64,000 nt of DNA, taken from contig CM017556.1 of the NCBI GenBank assembly GCA_007844125.1, forward strand, positions 17,848,017-17,912,016, in the 5' to 3' direction. Below are positions 63,152-64,000 of this stretch, one piece after another. The notes beneath the pieces were generated by a model, which saw only the letters and a program-made list of their open reading frames with translations, was not told the origin of the DNA and did no database searches. The DNA is from Sinonovacula constricta (taxonomy: Eukaryota; Mollusca; Bivalvia; Cardiida; Solecurtidae). Position numbers and translations under genes: made by a program. Each line of letters starts with the position of its first letter. The first letter of the stretch is position 1.

Positions 63152-64000
63152 CTGTGATAATGACAACACAGATATGTACGCAGTAAGTAGCAACAGGATC
63201 ATTAGCAGCATGTGATAATGACAACACAGATATGTATGCAGTAAGTAGCATTGGGATCACTAGCAGCCTGTGATAATGACAACACAGGTATGTATGCAGT
63301 AAGTAGCATTATGATCACTGGCAGCCTGTGATAATGACAACACAGATATGTATGCAGTAAGTAGCATAACGATCACTAGCAGCCTGTGATAATGACAACA
63401 CAGGTATGTATGCAGTCAGTAACATTATGATCACTAGCAGCCTGTGATAATGACAACACAGATATGTATGCAGTAAGTAGCATTATGATCACTGGCAGCC
63501 TGTGATAATGACAACACAGATATGTATGCAGTAAGTAGCATTATGATCACTGGCAGCCTGTGATAATGACAACACAGATATGTATGCAGTAAGTAGCATT
63601 ATGATCACTAGCAGCCTGTGATAATGACAACACAGATATGTATGCAGTAAGTAGCATTATGATCACTAGCAGCCTGTGATAATGACAACACAGATATGTA
63701 TGCAGTAAGTAGCATTATGATCACTAGCAGCTTGTGATAATGACAACACAGATATGCATGCAGTAAGTAGCAACAGCATCACTAGCAGCTTGTGATAATG
63801 ACAACACAGATATGCATGCAGTAAGTAGCAACAGCATCACTAGCAGCTTGTGATAATGACAACACAGATATGCATGCAGTAAGTAGCAACAGCATCACTA
63901 GCAGCTTGTGATAATGACAACACAGATATGCATGCAGTAAGTAGCAACAGCATCACTAGCAGCTTGTGATAATGACAACACAGATATGCATGCAGTAAGT
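63148..64000 (-). repeat. 58-bp tandem array seeded on a 3' splice site, runs off the window
   Basis: About 14-15 copies at a 58-bp step. On the minus strand each carries CTGTGTTGTCATTATCACAG followed by GC and usually GCTGC or GCTGCTAG, the acceptor and first exon bases of the exon at 63092-63151. Late copies (63720 onward) form a distinct subtype with GCATGCAGTAAGTAGCAACA. Confidence 0.95.

Noticed and set aside
63148..64000. Regular repeats that could suggest a CRISPR array
   Set aside because: The units are head-to-tail with no unique spacers, and the window is clearly a eukaryotic gene; the same holds for the arrays at 21945, 44735 and 58100.

Overview
This is eukaryotic nuclear DNA from an invertebrate animal. 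It is AT-rich, introns are long and spliced GT-AG, and there are many minisatellites and DNA-transposon relics. A mollusc, most likely a bivalve, fits the repeat style, but that is inference. No bacterial gene structure is present.

The plus strand from 92 to 50105 holds the last 37 coding exons of a cation-independent mannose-6-phosphate receptor gene (CI-MPR, IGF2R in vertebrates). I placed every junction from splice sites and reading phase. The exons total 5,974 nt and stay open for about 1,990 codons to a stop at 50103-50105. The protein is a chain of MRH (P-type lectin-like) repeats, then a Gly/Ser-rich stalk, one transmembrane helix and a cytoplasmic tail of about 80 residues. The tail carries a YAQL tyrosine signal and ends in an acidic dileucine signal (SDEDLLA). 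Counting back from the membrane, the window starts inside repeat 3 and runs to repeat 15; the 5' end lies outside. The four pocket residues Gln, Arg, Glu and Tyr are all present in repeats 8, 9 and 11. They are present with altered spacing in repeat 5. In repeat 3 the three that lie inside the window are present.

The minus strand, from 63151 down to 60647, holds the last two coding exons of a CD164/endolyn-like sialomucin. It has a mucin-like stalk, one transmembrane helix and a C-terminal NYHTL lysosomal signal. The two genes converge tail to tail, and both encode membrane proteins of the lysosomal sorting route. The roughly 10.5 kb between the two stop codons holds 3' UTR sequence of both genes plus repeats.

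Introns hold a hAT-type element with an 8-bp target duplication (16392-17913), a Tigger/pogo relic (12258-13523), two elements with TA target sites and TA-CCGT ends (7782-9007 and 36159-37004), a solo LTR with 5-bp target duplication (47698-49437), an element with 12-bp inverted ends (29011-29758), tRNA-type SINEs, and about 13 tandem arrays covering roughly 10 kb.

The most striking structure is that five tandem arrays are built from real exon-intron junctions. Two copy a 5' splice site with its exon end (178-435 and 41008-41875). Two copy a 3' splice site of the receptor gene (18055-18135 and 35001-35195). One copies a 3' splice site of the CD164-like gene (63148-64000). Two of them supply in-frame alternative donors, and one of these re-creates the YAQ codons of the sorting signal.
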